A stretch of 64,000 nucleotides of DNA, from contig OX638133.1 of the NCBI GenBank assembly GCA_951804985.1, positions 23,404,963-23,468,962 of the forward strand, written 5' to 3'. This DNA comes from Dryomyza anilis. Taxonomy: Eukaryota > Arthropoda > Insecta > Diptera > Dryomyzidae. Position numbers and translations under genes: made by a program. Positions within the stretch are counted from its first letter, which is position 1. Each line of letters starts with the position of its first letter. A model generated the notes under the pieces. The model was not told where the DNA came from, ran no database searches, and saw only the letters and a list, made by a program, of their open reading frames with translations. Of this stretch, positions 1-12,676 are shown one piece after another.

Positions 1-1110
1 ATACCATATTACTCAATAGTCTATAATGTGATGATCTAGTACTCGATACCATATTTTTTAAAAATGTATATACTCTATTACTTGATACTCTAGTACTCAA
101 TACTATATTTTTTTAAAATCTATTACTCGATACTATCTTTAGAAATATTACTCTATTACTCGATACTCTATTACACTGTTACTCGATTCCCTATTACTCG
201 ATTCTCTATCACTCGATTTTTAATTTTTCAAAATCTATTACTCGAAAATATATTATTTGATACTATATTATTCGATACTCTAATACTCCATACTATTTTA
301 AACGATACTCTATTACACTGTTACTCGATACTCTATTACTTAATAATATTTTTTTTTTTTGAAAATCTATTACTCTATACAATATTACTCAATACTATAT
401 TGTTCAGTAATCTATTTTTAGATATTGTTTTAGTCGATAACATATTACTCGATAGTCTATTACTCAACTATCGAGTATTATTACTCGATAGTCTATTACT
501 TAACTATCGATTATTGTTACTCGATACTATATTTTTTAAAAATGTATTAGTGGAAACACTATATTGTTCAATAACCTATTTCTCGATATTGTAGTAGTCG
601 ATACCCTAGTACTCAATACCATATTACTCGATGGTCTATAATTTGATGCTCTAGTACTCGATACTATATTTTTTAAAAATTTATATACTCTATTATGTGA
701 TACTCTAGTACTCAATACTATATATTTTTTTAAATCTATTACTCGATATTATATTATTGAGCAACCTATTTCTCGATATTGTAATAGTCGATACCCTAGT
801 ACTCGACACCATATTACTCGATGGTCTATAATTTGATGCTCTAGTACTCGATACCATATTTTATAAAAATGTATATACACTATTACTTGTTACTCTTGTA
901 CTCAATACTATATTTTTTTTGAAAATCTATTACTCGATACTATATTATTCATTAAGCTATTTCTCGATATTATATAAGTCGATACTCTAATATTGGATAA
1001 CTTATTATTAGATAGTCTATAACTCGATGCTCTATTACTCAATACTATATATTTTAAAATTGTATTACTCGATACACTATATTACTTCAATAACCTATAT
1101 CTCGATATTA
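1..1110. repeat. Degenerate 15-bp tandem array (ACTCGATACTATATT)
   Basis: The unit ACTCGATACT(A/C)TATT recurs throughout with T-run insertions and point changes. About 180-230 bp blocks also repeat (for example the segment around 400-600 resembles 750-950), so there is a second level of periodicity. It starts before the window. Short frames here are low-complexity and not genes. Confidence 0.85.
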
Positions 1111-2095
1111 TCTTTTTTTTTATTTTTTTTTTTGCTCCACTGTTTCACTACAAACGACTACCCACAATTTCAAAGATTTAAACTTTTGTCGCTTATTATT
1201 AAATACGACTGATCTGCAGCTTTGCCGGCTGTCTTTGCGCCTGTCTGTCTGTCTGTCCTACCAAATGTAATTCCATTCAGCTGTCTGTGTGTCTGTCCGT
1301 CTGTTTGTATGTATGTATGTCCGTAAGCTTGTTCATCGTTCTGCCGAGTGTCGCTTCCGTCATGGTCGCTGCTCTCAGCCCTTTAATTTACGACTCTTGG
1401 CGACATCCAGCAACAATTTAAGCTCACTGCGACCACAACTGCTGCGTGTTACAGCGGGTGGCCACCAGGCGCTGGTGTCGCCGGAGTGTTTCGTGTAGAG
1501 TGTTGCCACGTATTTAGCTTAAATTTTAATTTGCTTAGCAATTTCAAAAGGATTTTGAATTTTGATTTAAATTGCGTGTACTGCGGTTTCCCTGTTTTTA
1601 ATTTTTCTGCTGTGGTTGCAAAAGATTTGCATGAATTACCGGCGTTAAAATATTTCAACGTCCAACGCCCACTTTTGACTCGAACATAAAAATTAATTTA
1701 TGACACGTTTGACACTTGAACACAAGCAGCGCAAATAAATTAAATGCTTTTATGTGACAATAACAGGCATGTGTTGTAATTATTAAAATAAAAAATAAAT
1801 ATAAAAATAAATAAACCAATTAAAATGTTATAAAACTTCATAAAAACTCAAGCTCTCTCTATAAACTGCACAATTAGTCAAAAGCTTTGTTAAGGATTGT
1901 TCATTTTTTTAACATTTTTTCTCAGTCCGTTGACAGCACTTTCAACATACTTCACATCCGCTTTGTTGTGGCCTTCCAAGTGCTTTCCTATCGGTTGCTT
2001 TAGACATTTAAATACAACCATGCTTTACCATTTACCATGGTTTATCATAAATACTATAATATTTTATCCCACCCACTACAATTATCATTTCAATA
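1111..2095. other. Unique sequence with CTGT-rich tract
   Basis: A CTGT/CCGT-rich tract lies at 1239-1320, then GC-richer unique DNA to about 1690 and AT-rich DNA after it. No gene is supported: the short frames on both strands lack motifs or splice context. Confidence 0.5.
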
Positions 2096-2860
2096 ACATA
2101 CCATATCATACCATAACATAGCACACCACACCACACCATACCATACCATACCATACCATACCATACCATACCATACCACCATAGCACACCACACCACACC
2201 TCACCATACCATACCATACCATACCATACCATACCATACCATATCACTCCATACCATACCATACCACACCATATCATACCATACCAACCCTCCCATTACA
2301 ATACTAATACAATCCCATTATATTCCATCCATTACCATTATATTACCAACATTCTTCCAACCCTTCTAATATGTTTTCAAGTTGGTAATATAATGGTAAT
2401 TTATGGAATATAATGGGTTTGGTTTGGTACCATCCCATCCCATCCATCCTCGTACGTTTCAATACCAACCCCATTTTATGTCGCCTATTTCCACATTCCT
2501 CTCATTTCCACATTCCCCCCATTACCATCAAATTCCATACCTCTCATTACCTTCCCATTGTATTCCTCTCATTATCCTTTCATTAATATCAAATACCAAC
2601 CGTACCATTACATCACTACCCTCTTCCCAACCTTCCCTTATAATTTCAAGACAATACCACCCTATTACATGTCAATACCATTTCCATTCTAATACTCCAT
2701 TACAATACCATTCTATTCCATTCCTCCCATTACCAGTTCATGACCTCACCACTCTATTCTTTACATTACCATCCCATTCAAACTCTGTGCATTATCATTT
2801 CAAGACCATACCATTCCTCTCATTACCATTACGACCCCATTCCATTCTCAGTTGTCGCTA
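2096..2860. repeat. ACCAT pentamer array and degenerate pentameric flank
   Basis: 2096-2285 is nearly pure ACCAT with CACACC variants. To the right, about 575 bp are built of decayed CATTCC/ACCAT-like units (many CCATTACC, CATTCCTCTC words), which suggests an old, longer pentamer array. The 152-codon frame across it is a repeat artefact. Confidence 0.85.
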
Positions 2861-4149
2861 ATACAACTCGTTGCGGCTCGTAAAAAACCAGCTTAATGCG
2901 TTTAAACGTTTCTTAAAAAGTCATCCTGGGAATTCGTTTTAATTGTGCCGTGAAATGGCCAAAACGACTGCGAATTGTGGTTAAAAGAAAAACGCTTAAG
3001 CAGCTCATTTTAATGGTCGCATGGCAAATGTAGATAAGGAATTTTTATGCGTTTCTCATATGCTTCGGGTAGGTATTTTATTATTTGGTTTTAATAACAT
3101 TTCCCAGCGATAATGTTTATTTGATATCATTAAATGGTGTCCTATGAAAGTCAAACAAATTTATGCCGATAAAATACTTTTTTTCTCTGTTAATAATAAT
3201 TCGTGCCATCTTTGTTTCCTGTTTATACTATATTATGTCCATATTTTATGATGTTTCTCATATTATATGAATCTAAGCATATAAAAAAAAGTGTTTACGA
3301 TACTATTAGACACAGTTTATCATACACTCAAGATAACATATTTTCAATGTATGATATCAGAAATCCCATACCCAGAAAAAATATGATTGAGGCTTGATTG
3401 TGACAAACAAAAACTATGATTTTAACAGTTATAGTATAATTGTTAAGAACATTCTTGATTGTCTCAGTCATACCTATTTTTAAAAATGTTTGTGTATTTC
3501 ATTAAATGATTTCTACAATCATATTATGATTCAATTGTATGCTTAGAATAGCTAATTGTTGTGACAAAAATGTTATTCAAGTATGCATTATTGCTAGAAT
3601 AATAATTATTTTATTGTTATAATCATGCCATGATTCCCAAAAACATGTTATATATCTAATGATTGCGGAAAACGTGTAATTCAAACCTTAATGATTGCCA
3701 CAATAATTGTTTGATGAATTTTAATCATGCAATGATTTCCAAAAGTATGTTTATATAGCGTATGATTGAAATAATAATATAATTGCAATATTTAGTGCTA
3801 TATTCCAGTAATAAAATAGATTTCGCAGTAAACTTTTTAGTTCTTGTGTACAAAGGAAATGAAGCGACGAGGAAAAATATCCAGATAATATTACAATCAG
3901 TGTCAAATATCTATATACTTATATAAAACATATTTTCCGTTTGTTTGTTTCTTTTTTTATGCTCTATGCAAACGTACACCAGTGCACGGATTTTCTTAAA
4001 TTTTGGGATGTATATCCTACAGACCCAGGAGAAGGTCAATACATATTTTTCGTTGACCACGCCCACTTTTACGCCCATTTTTATTTTTGGTGTATAATTC
4101 AGATTCATAGCACAACCACTGAATGTATTTTTCGGACAATTTGCATTAC
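2861..4149. other. AT-rich DNA with dispersed-repeat remnants
   Basis: 3400-3800 contains diverged copies of words such as AATCATGCAATGATTTCC. Similar words reappear at 4540-4760, as if one old element had been split by the repeat at 4150-4515. No gene is seen. Confidence 0.4.
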
Positions 4150-4515
4150 TATGCTTTAAAGCCCTAAACCATATATAAACTAGATTGGGCAAAGGGGAGT
4201 GGCACCTCCCATATAACCAAAAATTCAGTACGCTATATCTCAGCCCTAATGATATCGATTTCAACTAAACTTTGAAATTGGATGTTACTCATTTTATTAA
4301 ATCTCACCACACCTAAACTCACCACACCTAAACTCACCACTCCTAAACTCACCACACCTAAACTCACCACACTAAATTCATCACACTAAAACTCACCACA
4401 CTAAAATTCACCACACTAAAACTTCTACTGAAAAAATACTACGGGGAAGAATTGTATGGGAAGAATTCTACCGGGAAGTATTTTACGGGCACGAGTCGTG
4501 CACGGGTCCAGTTAG
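4150..4515 (-). repeat. Fragment of transposon-like repeat carrying a 15-bp minisatellite (reverse copy)
   Basis: Read in reverse it matches the start of the element at 28715: TACTAACTGGACCCGTGCAC, then CGACTCGTGCCC, CCCGGTAGAATTCTTCCC-like words, a short array of TTTAGGTGTGGTGAG (about 8 units at 4300-4425), and the CCACTCCCC...GCCCAATC segment. It lacks the GACAGAC/TATATATAGAT end of the longer copy. Confidence 0.75.
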
Positions 4516-4769
4516 TATTTTAATAAAGTAATTCAATTGTATTTTATTTCTTTCAGTATTATAGTCACATTGACAAACATGACTGAAATAACCATACAAT
4601 GATTTTTGCTATAAGTGACGTTTGTGAAAACATAATTGTAGCAAGCATGAACAGATTTAAGAAAAAAATTCTTTTGTGAAAAGAAGATTAGAAATCAAAG
4701 TACTTATAAAAAATTATTACGACTATTTAATTCCTATCATTAAATGATACTTGCAAAACATGTATGTGG

Positions 4770-6095
4770 TGATTTTTTTTTATTTTGAAAAATTGAATTT
4801 TTAGTGAAAATTTGTATTTATTTTAGTAAAAATTAAAATTTTTAGTGTACAGTTGGATTTTGTGTGAAATATTAATTATTGAGTGAAAATTTTAATTTAT
4901 AGAGAAAATTGAATTTAGATTTGAATTTTCGTGAAAACCGAATTTTTTGTGAAATCTTTATTTAAAATTTAAATTTGAGTGAAAATTTAAATTTTGAGTG
5001 AAACTTTGTATTTTGAGTGAATTGTTTTTTTTTTTTTTAATAGATTTGATTTGTTTTTTTTTTTTTTGTGAAAACCGAATTTTTAGTCAAAATTTGAATT
5101 TTGAATGGTTAAGGTTCAATTTTTAATGAATAATTTAATTTTGAGTGAAACATTGAATTTTGAGTTAAAAATTTAATTTTGAGTTAAAAATTTAATTTTA
5201 AGAGAAAAATTGGATTTTTATTGAAAAAATTGAATTTGTAGTAAAAAATTGAATTTCAAGTGAAAAATTGAATTTTTAATGAAAATCTAAAATTTTAGAA
5301 GAAATGCATATGTTTAGTGAAAAATTAATTTTGAGTGAAAAATTTAATTTTGAGTGAAAATTTTAATTTTGAGATTGAATTTTTAAAATTAAATTTATAA
5401 TGTATAAAATTTAATTTTGAGTGAAAATTTTAATTTTGAATGAAAATTTTAATTTTGAGTGAAAATTTGAATTTTGAGTGAAAATTTGAATTTTGAGTGA
5501 AAATTTGAATTTTGAGTGAAAATTTAAATTTTGAGTGAAAATTTGAATTTTGAGTGAAAATTTGAATTTTGAGTGAATAGATTTTGTTTTTTTGAGAAGA
5601 TTTGATTTTTTTTTTTGAAAACCAAATTTTTAGTCAAAATTTGAATTTGAATGTTAAGATTGAATTTTTACTGAATAATTTAATTTTGAGTGAAACATTG
5701 AATTTTTAGTGAAAAATTGAATTTTGAGTTAAAAATTAAATTTTTACAAAGAAACTGAATTTCTAAAGAAAATTTTAATTTTAAGTGAAAATTTCAATAC
5801 TTTCGTAAAACTGAATTTTTAGTGAAATTTGAATTTTGAGTGGAATGATTGAAATTTAATTTTTTAGTGAAAAATTGAATTTTGCGTGAAATATTGAATT
5901 TGAGTGGAAAATTTAAATTTGAGTAAAAATCGATTTTTTTTTAATTGATTTTTTTTTTTTTGAAAAATATAATTTTTATTTTATTTTATAGTTAAAACAT
6001 GCATTTTTAGTTAAAACTTGCATTTTTAGTGAGAATTGCAATTTTAAATGAAAAATAGAATTTCTATTCAAAATTTAAATTTTTCGCTCAGAATT
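4770..6095. repeat. 19-bp satellite, subfamily 1 (GTGAAAATTTGAATTTTGA)
   Basis: The unit is best preserved at 5400-5575, where many consecutive copies differ by one or two bases; both sides decay. It aligns base for base with the 19-bp unit of the 19-21.3 kb array (16 of 19 identical), so both are one family. The core AAAATT-TG-AATTTT is dyad-symmetric. Confidence 0.9.
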
Positions 6096-6159
6096 GAATT
6101 TGCAAATTCATAAAACTATTAAAATCAATAAATATGTTTTATTGTTGACATCGATAATT

Positions 6160-6480
6160 TCAGTTAATTATTAAATATTTGCATAGGTTACATTGGCAAT
6201 CGTATTTATTATAAATTGGAGTAAACCACATTTTCATTGATGGTATTTTGCACGCAAAACAGAGCAGCGGATTCCCAACACCGAAAATCAAGCCATCGCT
6301 AATTTGCGCCACAAATCCAAACAAACTAAAAAAACATGGACCAATTTGTGGTACACCTGCCGCACTAGGTGTGGTTGCGAAAAACATGCACAATGCCAAA
6401 AATGCACTATTTATGCCTGGAAATTCACGAATAAAATACAAACCAACCAAAATCAAACCTGTGCCACACAGTTGAGCCAC
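6160..6480 (-). other. Hydrophobic open frame, unidentified
   Basis: A 106-codon minus-strand frame encodes several hydrophobic stretches (GLILVGLYFI, FLALCMFFATT, FFSLFGFVAQI). It is GC-richer than its flanks and follows a T-rich tract with a CACAG acceptor-like site near 6455. It might be a decayed or real exon of a multi-pass membrane protein. No family motif is clear and no donor was found, so a chance frame is equally possible. Confidence 0.15.
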
Positions 6481-7924
6481 AAAAATATAAAATCAACAAA
6501 CAAAAAAAAAAAAAAAATAAACCCAACCCCGAGAAAACCTCGAAAAATAGCACCACATAGCGCGCCGCATAGCTTAACGCAAAACAGCATTTAATTTATG
6601 CTGCAGATTATAATAAATCAGATTTCGAAAATGAAACCGAAATTCCACATTTTAAATTGAAAATAAATAGCAAAAATTGTTTGAAATGTCGACTGCAGTG
6701 GAGAGTGTAGTGAGCAGATGAATTTGCATTTAATTATTGAAATTATGCGCCAAAGATAAGCCGAAAATGTTTGGAAAAAGTTCAAAAATGGGATGCCAAA
6801 TGAATTTGCGGGGTGTTTATAGGAAAATCATTTTGAAAATTATCAGCAGTTGAAAATACTGAATACTAATTTCATATAATCACTGCGACTACTTCTACTG
6901 CTTACCACCAGGTGCAATATTGTCAAATACCCCTTAAGTCTTACGTTTCGATAGGGTTACAAGTTAGGGCTAGGAGATGCAGGAGAAGCGCCACTTTCTC
7001 TTTACGATATCGACAGTCAATTGGTAAATCACCATAACCAAAATAATATAACACCTAATAATTTAAGTAGCACTAAACATTGAAATTTTAAAATTTGGAT
7101 TTTATTTTATCTTAATTTTTGGGTGTTATGTTATTTTTCCTTTTGAGATTTTACTATTTTTTGAGCTTAACCCATATTTTAAATTAACCACCAACAATTC
7201 TATGTTATTCACCGCCATGTGATATGTGCAGTTGAAGTTTTGTTTGTTGACTCCACAAATATACATCGAGTTCGTCGACTCCATAGAAACAGAAATAAAA
7301 GTTTATACTCTCAAATATTTTTGTTTTTCCAAAAATAAAATAATTCCGCGTGATTTTTGCAGCACAAAACAGGTGCACGAAAGTAGGTTATTATTTTAAA
7401 CAACGAATTCAAAACTAAAAGAAAAGAATGATAGATGGTTGATGGAAAAATATTGAATGAAATGAAAGTTTATTATTAAGTAGTCTTTGAAAATATATTA
7501 TAAAAGAAATAGAATGATGAAAATGAATTGGAGTTGTAAAAAAATATAAAAAGAAAATTGGAAACTCTACGCAAAACTGTAACGCCCGAAAATCTGAGTT
7601 CGTGCGTGCATTTTTCCTAAAAAATGTTCCTAAAAATATGTTGTTTTAGTTTTACTTATGGATTTAAGTTTCAAACAGTATCAAACTTAAATTATTTATT
7701 ACAGGGACCAAAACCATTTGATTTGGGTTCCAAAATTTTTAAAATTGTGGTTCCGGTTCCAACCAAAAAATAAAATAGGTTTCGATTCCAATACCGTCCA
7801 TTTTTTGATAACGATTTTGATTCCGGTTTTTTTTCGTTTCCTGACAAGGACTATAATATTTGTTCCGGTTCTGGTTCCGAGATTTTTAAAATAGCGATTT
7901 CGATTCCAACCAGAAAAAAATATA
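6481..7924. other. AT-rich intergenic DNA, no gene seen
   Basis: It contains a poly(A)-like run at 6500-6520 and scattered unique sequence. 7680-7920 has a loose repeat of the words GGTTCC and GATTCCGGTT. Nothing else is recognisable. Confidence 0.5.
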
Positions 7925-7929
7925 TGTCT

Positions 7930-10238
7930 TACGATACACGGACGGAAATAAAATTCTAAAACTCGAGAAGAATTCGGTTAGAAAGAAAAATAGTAGAATT
8001 TGACTAATATCAATAAAATACTACTAAAATTGAAGAATTTGTCATCTGGATATCAAAAAAGCAAATTACTTAGTTCTCAAAAAAGTAAACAAACTTTATT
8101 CTACTGGATTTTCAGATGTTAATTTATTGATTATTACAAACCAAAAAGAACACGAAAAAATTGTTGCTGTATTCATCGCAAAAAGAACACGTGTTCATGT
8201 ATTGTTGTTATTTTCATCGATATTGCTCTGTCTGTATGCTTTGTTTTGCGAGGTCGCCATCTGTTTGTTAATCTGCTTGTCTATCTGTTAAAAGTAACTA
8301 AGTCAAATTTTTCTAGATATTCAGACATTAAGTTCTTAGGTATCAAAAAAGTAACTAAGTACAATTTGTCTGGATTGCAATTTTTTTTTCTTCTTAGGTA
8401 TCAAAAAACGGCATGATATACAATGTTTGCAGGTGTGTGTTTTCACGAATATAACAACAAAGCACAGCCAGACAAGCAAGCGTCTGTGTATGTTTGAATG
8501 TTAAAGATATAAATAGAAAAAACGATTTTTCCTACGAATATTGGTATGGTTTCAGTTCGTAAATATAAATTTGGGTTCAATTTTGCATAAATACTAATTT
8601 GATTTCATTCCATTGTTATCTAAATACACTAGACAATGCTTATGGGTAACGTGCGGAAGGTTTATACATAACGAACAGAAGAGGCAACAGAAGAGGAGAA
8701 AGTGTATAAGGTAAGAAAACGGTTTCAGAATAATATACATCGATTAAATTAAATAATAATAATAAAATAAACAGTTCAATTACATTGAAAGAAGTCATTT
8801 AATATACAAAAATACATATGTGGTAATATAATTCTAAATAAACAAAAAATTTACTCGACTATATTTTTTATATTTTATGTAAGCTTCGAAATAATTGCTT
8901 TTAGTTACTTTCAACATATCGACAGATAGCCACACGAACAAACAGATGGGGTGACAGATGGACAAAGTAAAACAAAACATAATAGCAACAAATCAAGATC
9001 GAAAAAACAACAACTATACGAACACGTGTTCATTAAATTTTGGGACGAAAACAACAACAACATTTTTGATACCTAAGAAATTAATAACTGAATTCAAGAC
9101 TTATTCTACTTAGTTACTTTTTTGATACCCAAGAAATTAATAAATGAATCCAAGAATAATTCTACTTAGTTACTTTTTTGATACCTACACTAAGAAAACA
9201 AGATGTTTATTAAAGTCTTGCAGCAACTATCTGTTTAAATATACGCATTGTAGCAAATATTCAAACATCCCATAAGTTTCAATAAAGTTGCTGCCAAACT
9301 CTTAATATTTTTTAAATATGACATATAAGCAGATATTTACGAGATGTTTGCCACAACCGCAATGAAAATTGAGATATTTACAGTTGACTGATAGCAAACA
9401 TCCTGAGTTCTTGCACATTTGCAGCAAAATTTTTGAGGTATTTTGACATTTTTCTACTATAAAAAAAAAGGAAAATGGCGTATTTTTTTCATTCGCTTGA
9501 TTTATCCAGTATCCACAACAATTAAGTAAATCCAATGGTATGAAAAATTGGCAACTCAAATATTTCATATTATAGGTAAAAGTGAAAATAAAACTTTTTG
9601 GGATTGAAATTATCAACACGTGACGGAAAATACTTCTTTTCAGAGTTTACTTTGATGACAGCATCGCCGGTCGGACTTGGTTCTTCTGCGAAGAAGTATC
9701 AAGTCCATGTTCAATTTTACCTTCGAAGGATTTATAATCACGTTGACGATGTATAACCAGGATACTGTAAAACAGAATAACTGTAAATATAGAATAAATA
9801 AAAATACATTTGATTCATTTTTTTTTTGAATTCCATAAAAAATACTCCGCGAATTCTAATGGAGTACCTTTTCCAAATATTTCCCAACTATCTTCCTATT
9901 TGGAAGATGTTTCATTGATGGTTGCTATACATAATCGTAAATTTGAAAGATGGTTGCTAGCAATATTTATCGTATTTGACGGGTGTTTGAGGGATGGTTG
10001 TCTCAAAGACGATCTAAATAATTTGTAAATAACTTGATATTTAGGGCTGTGATATATCTGGTAATCATCTTTGTTTTCTTAGTCTAAGAAATTAATAACT
10101 GAATCCAAGAATAATTCTACTTAGTTACTTTTTTGACAACTAAGAAAATCCATTTCTTGAAAATAAGAATTTTTCGGTTTAGCTGTATATCACTTCGTAT
10201 ACTTCTTGATTCCTTTTAGATTTTTCCCTCTGTGTACC
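7930..10238. mobile_element. Putative non-autonomous DNA transposon, TIR family 1 copy A
   Basis: The left end TACACGGACGGAAATAAAAT and the right end read in reverse (TACACAGAGGGAAAAATC) are imperfect inverted repeats. Internally the motif ACTTAGTTACTTTTTTGA occurs in both orientations (about 8066, 8290, 8350, 9108, 9165, 10118). The left 400 bp reappear at 10673-11060 and 15505-15840, and an inverted relative lies at 8890-9180. No transposase-like frame is present. Confidence 0.6.
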
Positions 10239-10672
10239 AGTTCAGATTTCTCACATTTTTAATAACGATTCATGTTTAAAAAATCTAAACATTCCCGGTA
10301 TTATTTTTCACGTTTCGCCAGCATTTCATATTTTCCGTGATTTTTTCTTGTTTTTCCGTGTTTTGTCGTGTTTTTCCGTGTTTCTTCGTGTCTTCTTAAA
10401 TCCCGTGCTTTATCGTGCTTCTCGTGCGTGCCCGTAAATTTAGTTGTCGGGCTCGTGCTCGTTCGTATCACCTATCGGCGTGCCCGTGCGTGTCTGTGCC
10501 ACCAAAAACAGGCACGAGCCCATCTCTAATTTCGACCAATCAAAATATACTAAATTTCTTGATGTCTAATAAAAATAAAACCACCAGTTCTGAGAGGTCA
10601 TTTAAATATTCTGGCTAAGTTGAAGCTCTGAAAAATAAAACGAAAATAAAAAATTCCATGTATTTTTAAAGT

Positions 10673-12531
10673 TCCACGGAGGGAAATAAACTTCGAAAAC
10701 TGGAGAGGAATTTGGTTCGAATGAAAATTAGCAGAATTTCACTAATATCAATAAAATGCCATTAAAATTCAAGAATTTATCATCCGCATAATAAGAAAGC
10801 AAATTACTTAGTTACCAAAGAAGTAAACAAGATTTATTTCTCTGGATTTTGAGAAATTAATTTATTGTCTATTAAAAACCAAAAGGAGCACACAAAATCA
10901 TTGCTGTATTCAAAATTTTAAGAACACCATTTTAATGATAATGCTGTTGTTTTCATCGATCATTCTTTGTGTAGAATATTCGCTCATATGCTTTGTTTCG
11001 CGATGTCCGTCTGTAATCGCCTTCTGTATTTTATTGCCTTTATTATTTTAAAAGTAACTAAGAGAATTCTTCTTAATATGGGTTTAACTCTTTTCTACAC
11101 CAAAAAATTGTAAAACATATTTTGTATCATATAAAAAAAGAATTTTGTAAAACATTTGTAAAGAAATTAAATTTATATTAAAATTCGTGTTTTTAACATT
11201 CAGTTGCATTACCATCTTTCAATTTTATTCTCATACGAATTATATTTGCGTGTTTTACTATGGGGTAAAAGTCATTCCGGGACATTCCGGGACATTCCCA
11301 GAGATACGAACTTGTAGAACAGTTTTCCGTAGACTGAATTTTCGTAACAATATATTTTATGTTATTCGTGATTGTCACTGGGTGACAACGAATTTAAAAA
11401 TAATAGCATTATTTTGAAAATATGTATGTTCGGCACGATATCACAATTAAATAACAGCGCTGCCTACTTTTAACACTCAGTAACACTCACATTAATACTT
11501 GTCATATAGTTCAAAAGTTGTTTTTGGTGGAAGAATTTGTTTAAGAACCGCCAATTAATGTTAATACCAGATAGTGACTGCTTGTGAAATATCCAATTTA
11601 TCCGTAAATCACTGAACTCATAATAGGAACAATAGATGGAAATAAAATTGTTAGGTATAAATAAAATATGTGTGATAAAAATAAAATAAAAGTTTAAGTT
11701 TATAATTATATAATATAAATAAAAAAAAGTAATTTAAAAATAATCCAATATTGTGTAAAAAAGATATTAGCACTAAAATTACTATTTTTACATTAAAATA
11801 AAATGTAAACCTAAATATTTTTACATGTAAATTAAATGTTTTTCACATTCAAACATATATATGTTTGCAAGAACGCCGAAAATTACTCATTCTGCACATA
11901 AATATGTTTGAACGAAAACAAAAATATGTTTGGCTGTTATTATAATAATGTTTGGCAATGCAATAATACTTTTGTATGCATAAAGCTCCAAAGATATATG
12001 TAATGCCTGCAAAATTATGTTTGGGAGAGCCCTTTTTTTTGCAGCGTGTAGAGTTACGTAAATTTATGAGTATATTTTTATACGTTACAGTTAACGGAAT
12101 ATAATTTTATTTTCAGATATTTAAATTCATATATTTAAGATTCCAAATCCACAGTAATTTCAAAGATTTGAGCATTTTTAACTTTTGTGGTTGTCGTTTT
12201 CTGGAAATGCCCATATGTATCACAGGATACATATTTTTCATTAACACATTTTTTATTCTTCTTGATTGGCAATGGACGTTTTATGAAATGCTACATATAT
12301 AATTTTGTAATAAATTATTTCATTAGTTTTTTTATTCTGATATACTGCGTATTTTGCCATTGAAATCGTGGTTTCTCAGTATATATACTGTAATTTATCA
12401 TATGTCATAATAAAAAGAATGTGGACTTGATCCCTTCTTGCACTTAGTTACTTTTTTGACAAAAAAGTAGATATGTTTCTTAAACTCCAGACTGTTTATG
12501 TTTAGCTCACTCTATTTACTTCTTCCATCTG
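10673..12531. mobile_element. Putative non-autonomous DNA transposon, TIR family 1 copy B
   Basis: The left end CCACGGAGGGAAATAAAC matches copy A, and the following 390 bp are clearly homologous to it. The right end near 12440-12531 carries CTTAGTTACTTTTTTGACAA and a CTTCCATCTGTATTTT terminus that is roughly the inverse of the left end. 11275-11303 holds a small GGGACATTCC tandem repeat. No coding capacity is seen. The right boundary is approximate. Confidence 0.5.
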
Positions 12532-12676
12532 TATTTTATAAGCTTTTTCCATACGTGTAGCATAACGTTTTATTTTTAAATCTGAAATAGACTTTTTTAT
12601 GTGCTTCTTTTGATACATTTTATATTTTATCCACAGTTTTATTCAAAGCCCTTTTTAAACCAACTCAGAATCCTTA

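Noticed and set aside
2403..2861. 152-residue frame rich in Pro, His and Ser
   Set aside because: Degenerate pentamer-repeat sequence, no domain and no splice support.
4770..6095. Regularly spaced repeats considered as a CRISPR-like array
   Set aside because: Units are contiguous 19-mers without unique spacers, in eukaryotic DNA with no cas genes.
6890..6915. GTAAGC donor-like site on the minus strand
   Set aside because: The sequence before it is AT-rich and has no open, coding-like frame with an acceptor.
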